Shown here piece by piece: positions 8,637-16,724 of a stretch of DNA of 64,000 bases (position 1 is its first letter; each line of letters starts with the position of its first letter). The stretch comes from Symbiodinium natans (taxonomy: Eukaryota; Sar; Dinophyceae; Suessiales; Symbiodiniaceae), in NCBI GenBank assembly GCA_905221605.1, contig CAJNDS010000757.1:472887-536886 (forward strand), in the 5' to 3' direction. Under the pieces are notes generated by a model that saw nothing but the letters and a program-made list of their open reading frames with translations, was not told the DNA's origin and made no database searches. Both the position numbers and the translations under genes were made by a program.

Positions 8637-9473
8637 TTAACCTCTAAAAAATGTAAGAGTAAAGGATATATTCACCTCGTTTAAATCAATAATTTGGTTA
8701 AGATGGTTGGTTAATCTAAAATTTAGTCTTCTAAACAATTTGTTAGAGCAGTCAATATAATCTTCGGGACTTAATTCATTGTCGTTTATAACGCCCAGAT
8801 AAGGGACTGTTACATTTATTTTCTTTACTATTGATGAATTACCTGCTACCGTTAATTGGTTGTAGTTGCTAATTTCATTACAATGCAAATACAAATTCTT
8901 AACAGGCGTAAGGTCAATGAAATTTGTTGTGTAAGGGGAAACATTCGTATAAGCATCCGTAGCAGGTGTAGTATTGCCTAATACTTGGTTTATTGAGTTG
9001 AGACTGTTGATATTGACAGGGTCGCTAAAACTACCTGCTAATGGTGCTACTTCACCATCAGTTAAGACAACAAAAATAACAGTGGCATAATTAGATGAGA
9101 ATGTATATTTGTTAGTTGATGTATTATAATGTATTGAATAAGTATTAGGTCTATCAACCGTATCTACTAATAAATTCAAAGCAATCTCTATCGTTTGCGC
9201 TAAATCAACTGCTGTATAGTTGCCTTCTGGAATAGTTATTTTACGGTAAGTAATCCCTGCTATGACACCTGGCGGTATAACCTGATGCATAAAGTATAAA
9301 TTGTTATTGTTGCTGTTTATTGAATACCACGAATGAGGAATGCTGACCTCGTGAATTTGACATAGCATATTATCATCTAACTGAACAGTTTCAGGTAAAT
9401 CAATTGTAAAATTGGATGGGGTGCCACTTACTTTATAATAACTATCAATATATACCTTCTTGAACTTCAACAT
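8637..9473 (-). CDS. Minor capsid (penton) protein, single jelly roll
   Basis: 278 residues. The N-terminus KVYIDSYYKVSGTPSNFTID, followed by PETVQLDDNMLCQIHEVSIP and HSWYSIN, is the typical opening of PLV/Polinton minor capsid proteins, which form the pentameric vertices. The remainder is beta-rich with the expected C-terminal strand (LNEVNISFTLTFF). Length agrees with the family. The gene is divergent from the lipase-like gene, so 9474-9513 must hold both promoters. The frame is intact. Confidence 0.88.
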   Translation of the reverse strand: MLKFKKVYIDSYYKVSGTPSNFTIDLPETVQLDDNMLCQIHEVSIPHSWYSINSNNNNLYFMHQVIPPGVIAGITYRKITIPEGNYTAVDLAQTIEIALNLLVDTVDRPNTYSIHYNTSTNKYTFSSNYATVIFVVLTDGEVAPLAGSFSDPVNINSLNSINQVLGNTTPATDAYTNVSPYTTNFIDLTPVKNLYLHCNEISNYNQLTVAGNSSIVKKINVTVPYLGVINDNELSPEDYIDCSNKLFRRLNFRLTNHLNQIIDLNEVNISFTLTFFRG

Positions 9474-9513
9474 TATAAAAAAGATTAGAAATTATTTTAT
9501 AAGTAAATTTATA

Positions 9514-10155
9514 ATGCATAAACATAAACGAAGAAATGAAGGTATTTTATATGAACCACCTATTACAAGAAATAAAATACATAATGAAGTTAGGGATGAA
9601 TTAGCGGGTAATTGGTCTTTTCTAACAGACACCCAAGGATTAAAACTTGCATATGAAAATCCTGACGGGATATATCAGAATGGTTCTATATTATACATAG
9701 CAGGAACCAAAGACCCCATTGATTTTTGGGACGATTTAAAGTTGCCATTCTATCAGACACGAAACACAAAAAGATATAAAGATGTAAATGAGTTCATTAA
9801 AGACGGCTCTATTGAAATAGATGGTAAAAAACTTACAGGCATTACTGATATTATTTCACACAGTTTAGGTTCAGCAGTGGGACAACAAATATATAACGAT
9901 TATGGTAATATATTTAGAAGTCGCAGTTATGGTTCTCCTTTTGTTTCAAGTCAGAGACCGGAAGATACGGGAACTAACCTTCGTTTGAGAAAAGGAGGAG
10001 ATGCGGTAAGTGCTTTTGATAAAGGCAGTATAACATTAAATAGAGGAACATTAAATCCACTTGATAATCATAGTTATGCTGATATTGCAAATGTTCATAA
10101 CAAAGAAGGGAATTTACCTATAACACGAGAAGAATTTATGGAACAATTTAATTAA
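9514..10155 (+). CDS. Lipase-like alpha/beta hydrolase (class 3 type)
   Basis: 213 residues from the ATG at 9514. An in-frame ATG at 9460 overlaps the penton start and lies inside the divergent promoter, so 9514 is preferred. The motif ITDIISHSLGSAVGQQIYND contains the nucleophile elbow (S-H-S-L-G, Ser about 117), with the first Gly of GxSxG replaced by Ser. A likely Asp (GGDAVSAFD, about 163) and His (DNHSYADI, about 186) follow in the right order for a Ser-Asp-His triad. Lipase or phospholipase-like genes are known in some PLVs and may help breach host membranes during entry. No signal peptide or membrane segment is seen, which would fit packaging in the virion. Confidence 0.75.
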   Translation: MHKHKRRNEGILYEPPITRNKIHNEVRDELAGNWSFLTDTQGLKLAYENPDGIYQNGSILYIAGTKDPIDFWDDLKLPFYQTRNTKRYKDVNEFIKDGSIEIDGKKLTGITDIISHSLGSAVGQQIYNDYGNIFRSRSYGSPFVSSQRPEDTGTNLRLRKGGDAVSAFDKGSITLNRGTLNPLDNHSYADIANVHNKEGNLPITREEFMEQFN

Positions 10156-10170
10156 TCTAAATATTAATAT
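10153..10170 (+). promoter_or_regulatory. Late-type motif before zinc-finger gene
   Basis: TAATCTAAATATTAATAT abuts the ATG at 10171. It lies in the 15-bp gap after the lipase-like gene and overlaps that gene's stop region. Confidence 0.55.
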
Positions 10171-10395
10171 ATGACAAAAATAACTAAAATTAAGTGCAAT
10201 CAATGCGGTGGAGAATATAACATCCTTGGCAAAATTGAATACAATGATGGTGGAAATTATGACAATGCACGAATGAAACACATAAACACAAAACGACATC
10301 AAAGATATGTAGAAGAAAGGTATAATGCTAATCCTACATTTTGGGATAAGGTTTATAGAGAGAACATAAACAAGATAAACGAGATGAATAAATAA
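10171..10395 (+). CDS. Small zinc-finger protein, 74 residues
   Basis: N-terminal CNQCGGEYNILGKIEY, then ARMKHINTKRHQRYVEE: a Cys-x2-Cys ... His-x4-5-His finger of the type shared by several proteins of this element. The remaining 25 residues are charged. Probably nucleic-acid or protein binding, with function unknown. It sits between the lipase-like gene and MCP in a run of plus-strand genes with short gaps. Confidence 0.7.
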   Translation: MTKITKIKCNQCGGEYNILGKIEYNDGGNYDNARMKHINTKRHQRYVEERYNANPTFWDKVYRENINKINEMNK

Positions 10396-10412
10396 TCTAA
10401 ATAATATTAATA
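10393..10412 (+). promoter_or_regulatory. Late-type motif TCTAAATAATATTAATA
   Basis: TAATCTAAATAATATTAATA immediately precedes the ATG at 10413. It is the best match to the copy at 8001-8022 on the other strand. Confidence 0.6.
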
Positions 10413-10607
10413 ATGTTTCATAAGAAAGCAACGACATATGAACAGATGGAGAAACCGAAGAAGGAGAAGAAATTTAAACAGAATGCTTACGAAGAAAGAA
10501 GGAAGTTAGTTGATAATAATGAAGTAGATGAGGCAGTTAAAGAGGTGAAAGGCAAGAAGAAAACAAATAATAAAGAAAATCCATATAAATTTAAACTATT
10601 TGATTAA
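10413..10607 (+). CDS. Small basic protein, 64 residues
   Basis: Not recognised. Lys/Glu-rich with strong net positive charge (KKATTYEQMEKPKKEKKFKQ and later KEVKGKKKTNNKENPYKFKL). The N-terminal TTYEQM echoes the TTYEEI and PTYDEM of the 279- and 352-residue proteins. It is immediately upstream of MCP and has a clear late-type motif, so a small virion or DNA-condensing protein is plausible but unproven. Confidence 0.6.
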   Translation: MFHKKATTYEQMEKPKKEKKFKQNAYEERRKLVDNNEVDEAVKEVKGKKKTNNKENPYKFKLFD

Positions 10608-10661
10608 ATATAGTTTAATAATTATATTTAATTAAATTATCTATGTTAGTTTATATATTAG

Positions 10662-12095
10662 ATGGAAACTTTTAGTCCGGAAGATATTCTCATTGACAAC
10701 CTCTCATTTAAATTAAACAAAGGTTCAAGTTATATTACTGATAGAAGAAGCGTTACATTTTGGCCGTCTGGTTCAAATATTTACAAACCTACAAGTGGCA
10801 ACCGTGTATTGAAATTTTCATTAAACGCAGAAGATAATGCTTGGTTAGACCCCCAAAGTGTAAGAATATTTTTTACATTACAAAACCTTGACCCTGGAAC
10901 ATATAATAATAAACTCCGTCCATTATCCCCTTCTTATTGTTTTTTCCGAAGAATGCGAATTATTGCTGGTAATCAAGTAGTAGAAGATTTTGATAATTAT
11001 AACCGTGTTCATCATATGTTTTCTAAGATGATGTCACAAGGGGCACGAAAAGACGAAGCAAATGAAGGTTTCGGATATAGATATGATGATGAAATTAAAA
11101 CTCTCGTTAATGACAATGATACAAGACTAAAATATGAAGTGAATGGTTTAACTTGTCAAGGATTTAAGGATAAAATGATTGTTGGATTTAAACCATTATG
11201 TGGTTTATTCAGTCAATTTAAGTATTTACCGTTGAAGTATATGGGAAATTTAACAATTGAGTTAGAACTGGTTACTAATGCTACCGATTGTGTAATTGAC
11301 CCCAACGATGTTACAACGGCAGATGCTGTTGGGAATAGGTTTGTAACTGATGTTAATCCTGCCACAGAAGCGGACTCTGAATTTAGAAATACAAGCGTTG
11401 ATTGGGAAATTAATAATGCTCGTGTTGTTTGTGATGTCTGCACCCTTGACAATAATTTAAATAATGAATATGTCAAACATCTTTTAGAAGGAAAAGGCCT
11501 GCCCATTACTTATACTACTTATATTACTCAATCTCAATCAGTAAAAGGCGCAAATGATATTAATGTCCAAGTCATCCGTTCAGTATCAAAATTAGTTGCA
11601 TCATTCATTACATTTTACAAAGAAGGAGACCCAAGCACAGGTTACGAATACTGTGACAAGGAATTTTGTCGTTTCTATCATCCGCAACAACAATCAGACG
11701 AACAAACCGAAGGAATTTATGACAACAATTTTGACTTACAAATGCAAATACAATTGGGTTCTAAACTATACGCAGAGTATCCGATTACATCACTTCAAGA
11801 ATGCTATTATCACTTAAGAAAGGCATTAAATCTTCCAATGTTTCATCAACATTCAATGTCAATTGATTTTAGACAATATCGCGACCGTCAATTTGTATTT
11901 GGGTTTTCATTTGAAAAACTCCCAGACAGTTCATACACAGGAATTAATACACGCGCCGGACAACAAATGCTAGTGAAAGTTAAACCTGCGAATGCTTCAA
12001 TAACGACTACTGCAATGCCTGATAATATTTATATAACATTACTGTCGGAACAAATATTAGAAATACGTGACCTTGGTTTGAAAGTTTTTGATTAA
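10662..12095 (+). CDS. MCP: Major capsid protein (double jelly roll)
   Basis: 477 residues, the usual length for PLV major capsid proteins. It would form the hexameric capsomers. The N-terminal region RRSVTFWPSGSNIYKPTSGN, then RVLKFSLNAEDNAWLDPQSV and RIFFTLQN, is characteristic of PLV MCPs. It is followed by FFRRMRIIAGNQVVEDFDNY and a second beta-rich half (MQIQLGSKLYAEYPITSLQE ... QFVFGFSFEKLPDSSYTGIN), ending in ITLLSEQILEIRDLGLKVFD. The frame is intact with no stop or shift, so the capsid gene has not decayed. It heads the structural run of MCP and fibre. Confidence 0.93.
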   Translation: METFSPEDILIDNLSFKLNKGSSYITDRRSVTFWPSGSNIYKPTSGNRVLKFSLNAEDNAWLDPQSVRIFFTLQNLDPGTYNNKLRPLSPSYCFFRRMRIIAGNQVVEDFDNYNRVHHMFSKMMSQGARKDEANEGFGYRYDDEIKTLVNDNDTRLKYEVNGLTCQGFKDKMIVGFKPLCGLFSQFKYLPLKYMGNLTIELELVTNATDCVIDPNDVTTADAVGNRFVTDVNPATEADSEFRNTSVDWEINNARVVCDVCTLDNNLNNEYVKHLLEGKGLPITYTTYITQSQSVKGANDINVQVIRSVSKLVASFITFYKEGDPSTGYEYCDKEFCRFYHPQQQSDEQTEGIYDNNFDLQMQIQLGSKLYAEYPITSLQECYYHLRKALNLPMFHQHSMSIDFRQYRDRQFVFGFSFEKLPDSSYTGINTRAGQQMLVKVKPANASITTTAMPDNIYITLLSEQILEIRDLGLKVFD

Positions 12096-12146
12096 AAAAC
12101 GAAATAATATTAATAAAGTAATTATCTATTTTATTAATATTAACTA

Positions 12147-14486
12147 ATGCCATTAACACTGAATAATACAAATACATTAACAGCAGATAATATTATTGTA
12201 GGAGGCACTGATTTGACGCAGTTATATGCCACAAAAACAGAATTAGGAGACATCAACACCGCGAATTCTTCAAACATACAAGCAAACGCCGATGCTGTAG
12301 CAGTTTTAAACACAAAACAACTTCAAAATTTCCATAATATTAGTTCCTTAACACACTTATTAGACACTGATTATCAAACAAATGCCACCTTAACAAGCAC
12401 ATTTTACAATAAAACAGAAATAGACACGACATTAACAAATTATTACACACAAACACAAATAGACACTAATTTATCAACTAATTTCCAAACTAACACACAG
12501 TTGGCAACTAATTATTACAATAAAGGCGAGGTGGATACATTAATAGCAGGAGCAGGAGGAGGAGACACTTATACAACAACAGAAGTAGATAATTTACTTG
12601 CTTTAAGAGTTCCGGTTAGTGATTTTACAAATAGATTTAGTGCCAATCCTATTATTGATTGTTCTGCCCCTACCGTTATTCATAGTGGTTTAACCTTAAA
12701 TAACTCAACTATTAATATTTCGCCAGTAGAAGGTTTATTATTCAGTAATCAAACAGGAGGAGGAGACAAAGTATCGGCAAAGTTTAAAAATGCAACGAGT
12801 TATATAACTTTACAAGGCGATAAAATATTTTGTAATAACACATCAGACGATGCCATTAAACAACTTGATTTAACCAATAATAATGCAGGTTATAAAATGT
12901 CAGGAAAAATAGAAACACCAACGGGCGGGTTAGTTGTAGAAAACACAGCAGATGCTAATTTATCATTTACAGTTAGAAATACTGATAATTATATTACTTT
13001 TAATAATGATAATATTGATTGTTATAATTCCGTAGGTGATACAGGTAGAATTTTGAATTTAAATAATAATGCTGACCAATATGTTAAAACGCATTCATTG
13101 TTAGTAGATACAGGAGCAAATACATTAACGGGAGGTTATACATTAGATGTTGTAGATAGTGCTATTGTTAGACAGAATTTAAATGTGAATGGTAATTTAG
13201 ACTTATCAAATGATTTAAATTTTTATGGTGAAAATTATAATATTTCTAATAATTCAGGACTTACATTTTATAAAGATACAACAGATGCATCTAATGTGAT
13301 GTGCGTGAAAAACGCGCAAGGGTATTTAAAATTCATTTCATTCGGTATTAACGCTTATAACACAAGCAACGATAGTTCTTCATTACTTTTATTGAATACT
13401 GCTAACGGCAATGGTGTTTATTGTTTAAGTTTAGGTATCGGAGCAATTCAAGGAGCAAATAAACTAAATGTAGGAGGTGGAAATGCTAATTTTGGAAGCA
13501 CAGCATCGTTTCAAAGCACATCAACATTTAACGGCGATATTTATGTTAATAATTCGGGTAGAGTATTTCAACGAGCAGACGCTAATAATTCATTGAATGT
13601 AATATCAACAGAAGAGATTAATTTTTCATTGCAATCAAATAGAACAACCGACCCAACAACAGGAACAATAGCACTTCAATTAAATGATACTAACGGAATT
13701 ACATTAAACAGAGCAGTTACTAATAATCAAACATTTAATAGTATTGGAAATATCGTTGGCGAAAGCGATGTTGTCAGTTGGGGGCGTTTTATGTTTCAAA
13801 ATAGTAGTGAATTAAAAGAAGTATTGGACACTCAATATAAGTTGTATATCAGAAACGGTGATACATTAGGAGAAATGAACTTAACAATAGGATTAGAAAG
13901 TAGCACACCGGAAACACAATTAACTGATGGTAAAGTTAAAATGAATAGTAATTTAGAAATAACACAAGAAACAATAATAGCAACATACGAACAAATACAG
14001 TTTTGTAATACAGATAGTGCAGGCGAGATGTTCTTTTATTTTGGTGATACAACAGCAGGGAATGAAGTATTGGAAATTACAGCAGGAGGTGTATATATTG
14101 ACGGGACTTTTGCTTATTCGTCCGATTTTACTTTAAAGGATAATGTCAAAGAAATCAGTAGTAAAAAATGTTATGAAATAATTAAATATGTAAAACCTAA
14201 AACATTCAATTTTACACATTTAAACGAAGAGAAAAATAAAGTTAATCATTTAGGATTTATAGCGCAGGATTTTGAACAAGTAATACCGCCAGAATGGCAA
14301 GGAATTATAACAACAGATAATAAAAAACATAAACGCCTTGACTATTGCAAAACAGCAGTAATAACACACGGAGCATTACAGCATTTGATGAAAGAAGTAG
14401 AAGATTTGAAGAAGGAGGTTAAAAAATTAAAAGGCGAAACCTCGCCAAAGGCAAGGGCAAAACCAAAAGCAAAAAGTAAAGATTAA
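12147..14486 (+). CDS. Fibre-like protein with C-terminal S74 chaperone domain
   Basis: 779 residues. The N-terminal 140 residues contain repeats of the tail-fibre type (FYNKTEIDTTL, YYTQTQIDTNL, NYYNKGEVDTLI), typical of trimeric fibres. The middle is a long beta-rich, Asn/Thr-rich shaft. From about residue 655 it has a Peptidase_S74 intramolecular chaperone: YSSDFTLKDNVKEI with the Ser-Asp autocleavage region and the conserved Lys, then HLGFIAQDFEQVIPPEW. A helical coil and a basic Lys/Ala/Pro tail end the protein. In phage tailspikes S74 domains trimerise the fibre and then cut themselves off. By analogy this is a vertex fibre or receptor-binding protein. It lies just after MCP. Codon use is AT-rich like its neighbours. 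Confidence 0.85.
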   Translation: MPLTLNNTNTLTADNIIVGGTDLTQLYATKTELGDINTANSSNIQANADAVAVLNTKQLQNFHNISSLTHLLDTDYQTNATLTSTFYNKTEIDTTLTNYYTQTQIDTNLSTNFQTNTQLATNYYNKGEVDTLIAGAGGGDTYTTTEVDNLLALRVPVSDFTNRFSANPIIDCSAPTVIHSGLTLNNSTINISPVEGLLFSNQTGGGDKVSAKFKNATSYITLQGDKIFCNNTSDDAIKQLDLTNNNAGYKMSGKIETPTGGLVVENTADANLSFTVRNTDNYITFNNDNIDCYNSVGDTGRILNLNNNADQYVKTHSLLVDTGANTLTGGYTLDVVDSAIVRQNLNVNGNLDLSNDLNFYGENYNISNNSGLTFYKDTTDASNVMCVKNAQGYLKFISFGINAYNTSNDSSSLLLLNTANGNGVYCLSLGIGAIQGANKLNVGGGNANFGSTASFQSTSTFNGDIYVNNSGRVFQRADANNSLNVISTEEINFSLQSNRTTDPTTGTIALQLNDTNGITLNRAVTNNQTFNSIGNIVGESDVVSWGRFMFQNSSELKEVLDTQYKLYIRNGDTLGEMNLTIGLESSTPETQLTDGKVKMNSNLEITQETIIATYEQIQFCNTDSAGEMFFYFGDTTAGNEVLEITAGGVYIDGTFAYSSDFTLKDNVKEISSKKCYEIIKYVKPKTFNFTHLNEEKNKVNHLGFIAQDFEQVIPPEWQGIITTDNKKHKRLDYCKTAVITHGALQHLMKEVEDLKKEVKKLKGETSPKARAKPKAKSKD

Positions 14487-14504
14487 AATCTAAGATAATA
14501 ATAT
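14487..14504 (+). promoter_or_regulatory. Late-type motif before 68-residue gene
   Basis: AAATCTAAGATAATAATAT leads into the ATG at 14505. Same TCTAA...AATAAT pattern as other structural-block genes. Confidence 0.5.
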
Positions 14505-14711
14505 ATGGGCTCTAAAACATCTAAATCCTGTGCTACTGAAAATATGCAACAAATAAAAGAGTTAGATATTAACGAAAAAACAAGAACAGATATGTTATTA
14601 TTTAATACTTTAAAAGATGTAATTGAAAGAGTAGAAAAATTGGAAGAAACAAAAAGTGACAAAATTATGTATCGTTTGCCTGTTCAAATATGCAATTACA
14701 GTTTATTTTAG
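14505..14711 (+). CDS. Small protein with N-myristoylation-type start
   Basis: 68 residues starting MGSKTSKS, which fits the Met-Gly-x3-Ser/Thr rule for N-myristoylation with a basic patch. The remainder is a charged helix (TLKDVIERVEKLEETKSDK). Family not recognised. A membrane-associated or virion protein is possible. It immediately follows the fibre gene. Confidence 0.55.
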   Translation: MGSKTSKSCATENMQQIKELDINEKTRTDMLLFNTLKDVIERVEKLEETKSDKIMYRLPVQICNYSLF

Positions 14712-14721
14712 TTAATATATG

Positions 14722-14760
14722 AACTTATTTAAAGATATAAGAACTTATAACACATTATAA
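14722..14760 (+). promoter_or_regulatory. Weak early-type upstream motif, GIY-YIG gene
   Basis: ACTTATTTAAAGATATAAGA lies 25-45 bp before the ATG, resembling the ACTTAAAGATAAAA element but with an insertion. Assigned by similarity only. Confidence 0.3.
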
Positions 14761-14765
14761 GATAT

Positions 14766-15392
14766 ATGCCAAGAAAACCTATTAATTACAGTAAAACTCA
14801 TTTTTACAAACTTGTATGTAAGGATACTAATATAACAGATTGCTATGTCGGTCATACAACAGATTTTACAAAAAGGAAACATCAACATAAAACAAGATGT
14901 TGCAACCCCCTTAATCCAAAACATCACTATAAACTTTACCAATTTGTTAGAGACAATGGAAACTGGGACAATTGGGAAATGGTTCTAATAGAGACAAGAG
15001 AATGTGAAAACAACTTAGAAGCAAGAAGGATAGAGAGAGAATTAACAGAACAAATTAAACCATCATTAAATATCATTAAATCCTTTACATCAGATGAAGA
15101 AAGGAAAGATTATCAAAAACAATGGTATTTAGATAATAAAGACGATGTGGGTTATAAACATAAAATATATAGAGAAGAACACGCCGAAGAAATGAAACAA
15201 GATAGAAAAAACAACCCAAGCAAATACAAAGAAATTGATAGGAAAGCGTACTTAAATAGACCAGCAAAGTATTTTGAACAACAAAAAACAAAAATCGTTT
15301 GTGAATGTGGTGGAAAAACAACCGTGTCCAATAAAGCAGTTCATTTTAAAACAAAGAAACATCAAGATTATTTGAAATCAGTTATTCATTAA
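14766..15392 (+). CDS. Second GIY-YIG endonuclease with zinc-finger tail
   Basis: 208 residues. The GIY-YIG domain is N-terminal (about residues 11-105): HFYKLVCK ... CYVGHTTDFTKRKHQHKT, with the second tyrosine/glycine pair and catalytic-type Arg, then EARRIERELTEQIKPSLN with the conserved Glu. A charged linker follows and the last 35 residues form a Cys2-His-x4-His finger (CECGGKTTVSN, then HFKTKKHQDYL). The architecture matches the left-end gene at 3777-4304, but here the tail is intact. A likely homing-type or mobility nuclease inserted between the fibre and ATPase genes. A weak early-type sequence (GAACTTATTTAAAGATATAA) precedes it. Confidence 0.85.
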   Translation: MPRKPINYSKTHFYKLVCKDTNITDCYVGHTTDFTKRKHQHKTRCCNPLNPKHHYKLYQFVRDNGNWDNWEMVLIETRECENNLEARRIERELTEQIKPSLNIIKSFTSDEERKDYQKQWYLDNKDDVGYKHKIYREEHAEEMKQDRKNNPSKYKEIDRKAYLNRPAKYFEQQKTKIVCECGGKTTVSNKAVHFKTKKHQDYLKSVIH

Positions 15393-15419
15393 TTTAACAA
15401 TATTATTTTTAGAATATTA

Positions 15420-15626
15420 TTAATTAATTTCAATGTTATTGTTGCTTTCTTGGAAACCATCATAACCACTTCTATTATCATTTCTTCTTCGTTGTTCAGC
15501 AATTTTTTCTGCCCTATAATCAGCATAATAAGTAAATGGAATCCAAAAAGGTAATATGATAGGATAAAAAGCAACTAATAAACAAGCAAGTAATCTATCA
15601 CCTGTTGAAAGTCTGTTGTCACACAT
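15420..15626 (-). CDS. Small membrane protein, 68 residues
   Basis: A hydrophobic stretch (about residues 11-36, RLLACLLVAFYPIILPFWIP and FTYY) would form one long or two short membrane helices. A charged, disordered tail of 30 residues follows. Family not recognised. It sits tail-to-tail with the GIY-YIG gene and directly downstream of the ATPase gene's stop on the same strand. Its own early-type motif at 15636-15656 suggests independent expression. Confidence 0.6.
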   Translation of the reverse strand: MCDNRLSTGDRLLACLLVAFYPIILPFWIPFTYYADYRAEKIAEQRRRNDNRSGYDGFQESNNNIEIN

Positions 15627-15635
15627 TATCGTTTA

Positions 15636-15656
15636 AAGGTATTTTGTCTTTAAGTA
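15636..15656 (-). promoter_or_regulatory. Early-type upstream motif, membrane-protein gene
   Basis: + strand AAGGTATTTTGTCTTTAAGT, nearly the same as the AAGGCGTTTTGTCTTTAAGT upstream of the gene at 21734-21949. Confidence 0.6.
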
Positions 15657-15661
15657 TTAAT

Positions 15662-16453
15662 TTAATCAATCACTAATTTAGCATCAAATCGTTTATAAAA
15701 CATATCATTTACATCAGGTTTCATTAGATTTATAAATAAAAATGAGTATGGTTCTTCTGTTGCTATGTTATACACTTCTAATAAAAGTTTCTTTGCTTCT
15801 GCCAGGTGTCTAGGGTCTGCGACGGTTGATTTTTTGATTAAGACGGCGCTCAACTCTTCAACCATTGTTTCAATTTCTTTGTAGTTCCTTAACCTGAAAA
15901 AGAATAACTGGCGACTATTGACACGAATGATTGGTGACAAGGCATTAAATTTTTGTGTGCTTGTTATGATGTTTATGCTGTTGTGACGACCGCGCACATA
16001 CAACTGATTTAATAAAGGCGAGTTTCTTGAAAATGCTTTTGAATCAGCAAAGTCGTCCACTATAACAAGTATTGAAAATAGTTTTTTGTGGTCGTTCTTC
16101 TTTTGATACTCTATTACTTTATGCTGTCTTTTTATCACCTGTTCTAATTCTTCGGGGATATATTCATCAAATAGGCATTTTTCTTTTTCTAAATCAACCT
16201 TTAAATTATCCTGAATGTATTTTTTAACTGGCAACCAATTACTATCAACTGAAATTGAAGGAGACCATATGTATATTCGTTCAAAGACATCTCTGTAAAT
16301 GTCCAATATCATAGATTGTAATAAGATGCCTTTACCACTTCCAGAAGGGCCAGTTATTATTTGTGAGAACGGCAACCTCGGCGCTACTTCGTATTTAGAC
16401 TGTTTAAAGTCATATTCTTTAACATTTATTGGTTTGACTATCGGTGTAATCAT
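15662..16453 (-). CDS. Genome-packaging ATPase (A32/FtsK-HerA type)
   Basis: 263 residues. Walker A GPSGSGKG lies at about 35-42 and Walker B ILVIVDD at 128-134, followed by a sensor-like region (NIITSTQKFNALSPIIRVNS). This is the layout of PLV/Polinton and poxvirus A32-type packaging ATPases, which pump DNA into the procapsid. Length fits the PLV family. The frame is intact. The gene is divergent from the small gene at 16492, with a short AT-rich spacer between them. Confidence 0.92.
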   Translation of the reverse strand: MITPIVKPINVKEYDFKQSKYEVAPRLPFSQIITGPSGSGKGILLQSMILDIYRDVFERIYIWSPSISVDSNWLPVKKYIQDNLKVDLEKEKCLFDEYIPEELEQVIKRQHKVIEYQKKNDHKKLFSILVIVDDFADSKAFSRNSPLLNQLYVRGRHNSINIITSTQKFNALSPIIRVNSRQLFFFRLRNYKEIETMVEELSAVLIKKSTVADPRHLAEAKKLLLEVYNIATEEPYSFLFINLMKPDVNDMFYKRFDAKLVID

Positions 16454-16491
16454 TATTATTAATACATAGAATAATTTATAAGTAATAATAT

Positions 16492-16719
16492 ATGAAAGGT
16501 TATACTGACTATTTAGAGGTTATAGATGAGATAGAAAAGATAGAAGAAATAATAACAGTGCCTAAATACCGCAGGTGTTGCCACGGTTTTCTGGAATTCC
16601 TGAAAACCCTAATGGCAACAGCAGGAAGATTGCAAAGCAATCATCCTGCTGGGTGCCGATACAATACATTAGAGTTGCTGAAATCAATAATATTATGTTT
16701 GAAAATAAAATCTAAGTAA
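16492..16719 (+). CDS. Small protein, 75 residues, with strong hairpins in the ORF
   Basis: Not recognised. The N-terminus is an acidic helix (YLEVIDEIEKIEEIITVPKY) and the rest has three Cys and hydrophobic helices. The unusual point is the DNA: 16577-16619 and 16619-16651 form two adjacent stem-loops, and this stretch is richer in G+C than its surroundings. The coding reading may therefore be secondary to an RNA structure. Confidence that it is protein-coding is moderate. Confidence 0.45.
   Translation: MKGYTDYLEVIDEIEKIEEIITVPKYRRCCHGFLEFLKTLMATAGRLQSNHPAGCRYNTLELLKSIILCLKIKSK
16577..16651 (+). other. Two adjacent stem-loops
   Basis: Stem 1: GTTGCCACGGTTTTC (16577) with GAAAACCCTAATGGCAAC (to 16619), interrupted by a small bulge. 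Stem 2: CAGCAGGAAGATTGC (16619-16633) with GCAATCATCCTGCTG (16637-16651), a 15-bp stem with one mismatch and a 3-nt loop. These are the strongest local hairpins noticed in the provirus. Confidence 0.7.
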
Positions 16720-16724
16720 TGTAA

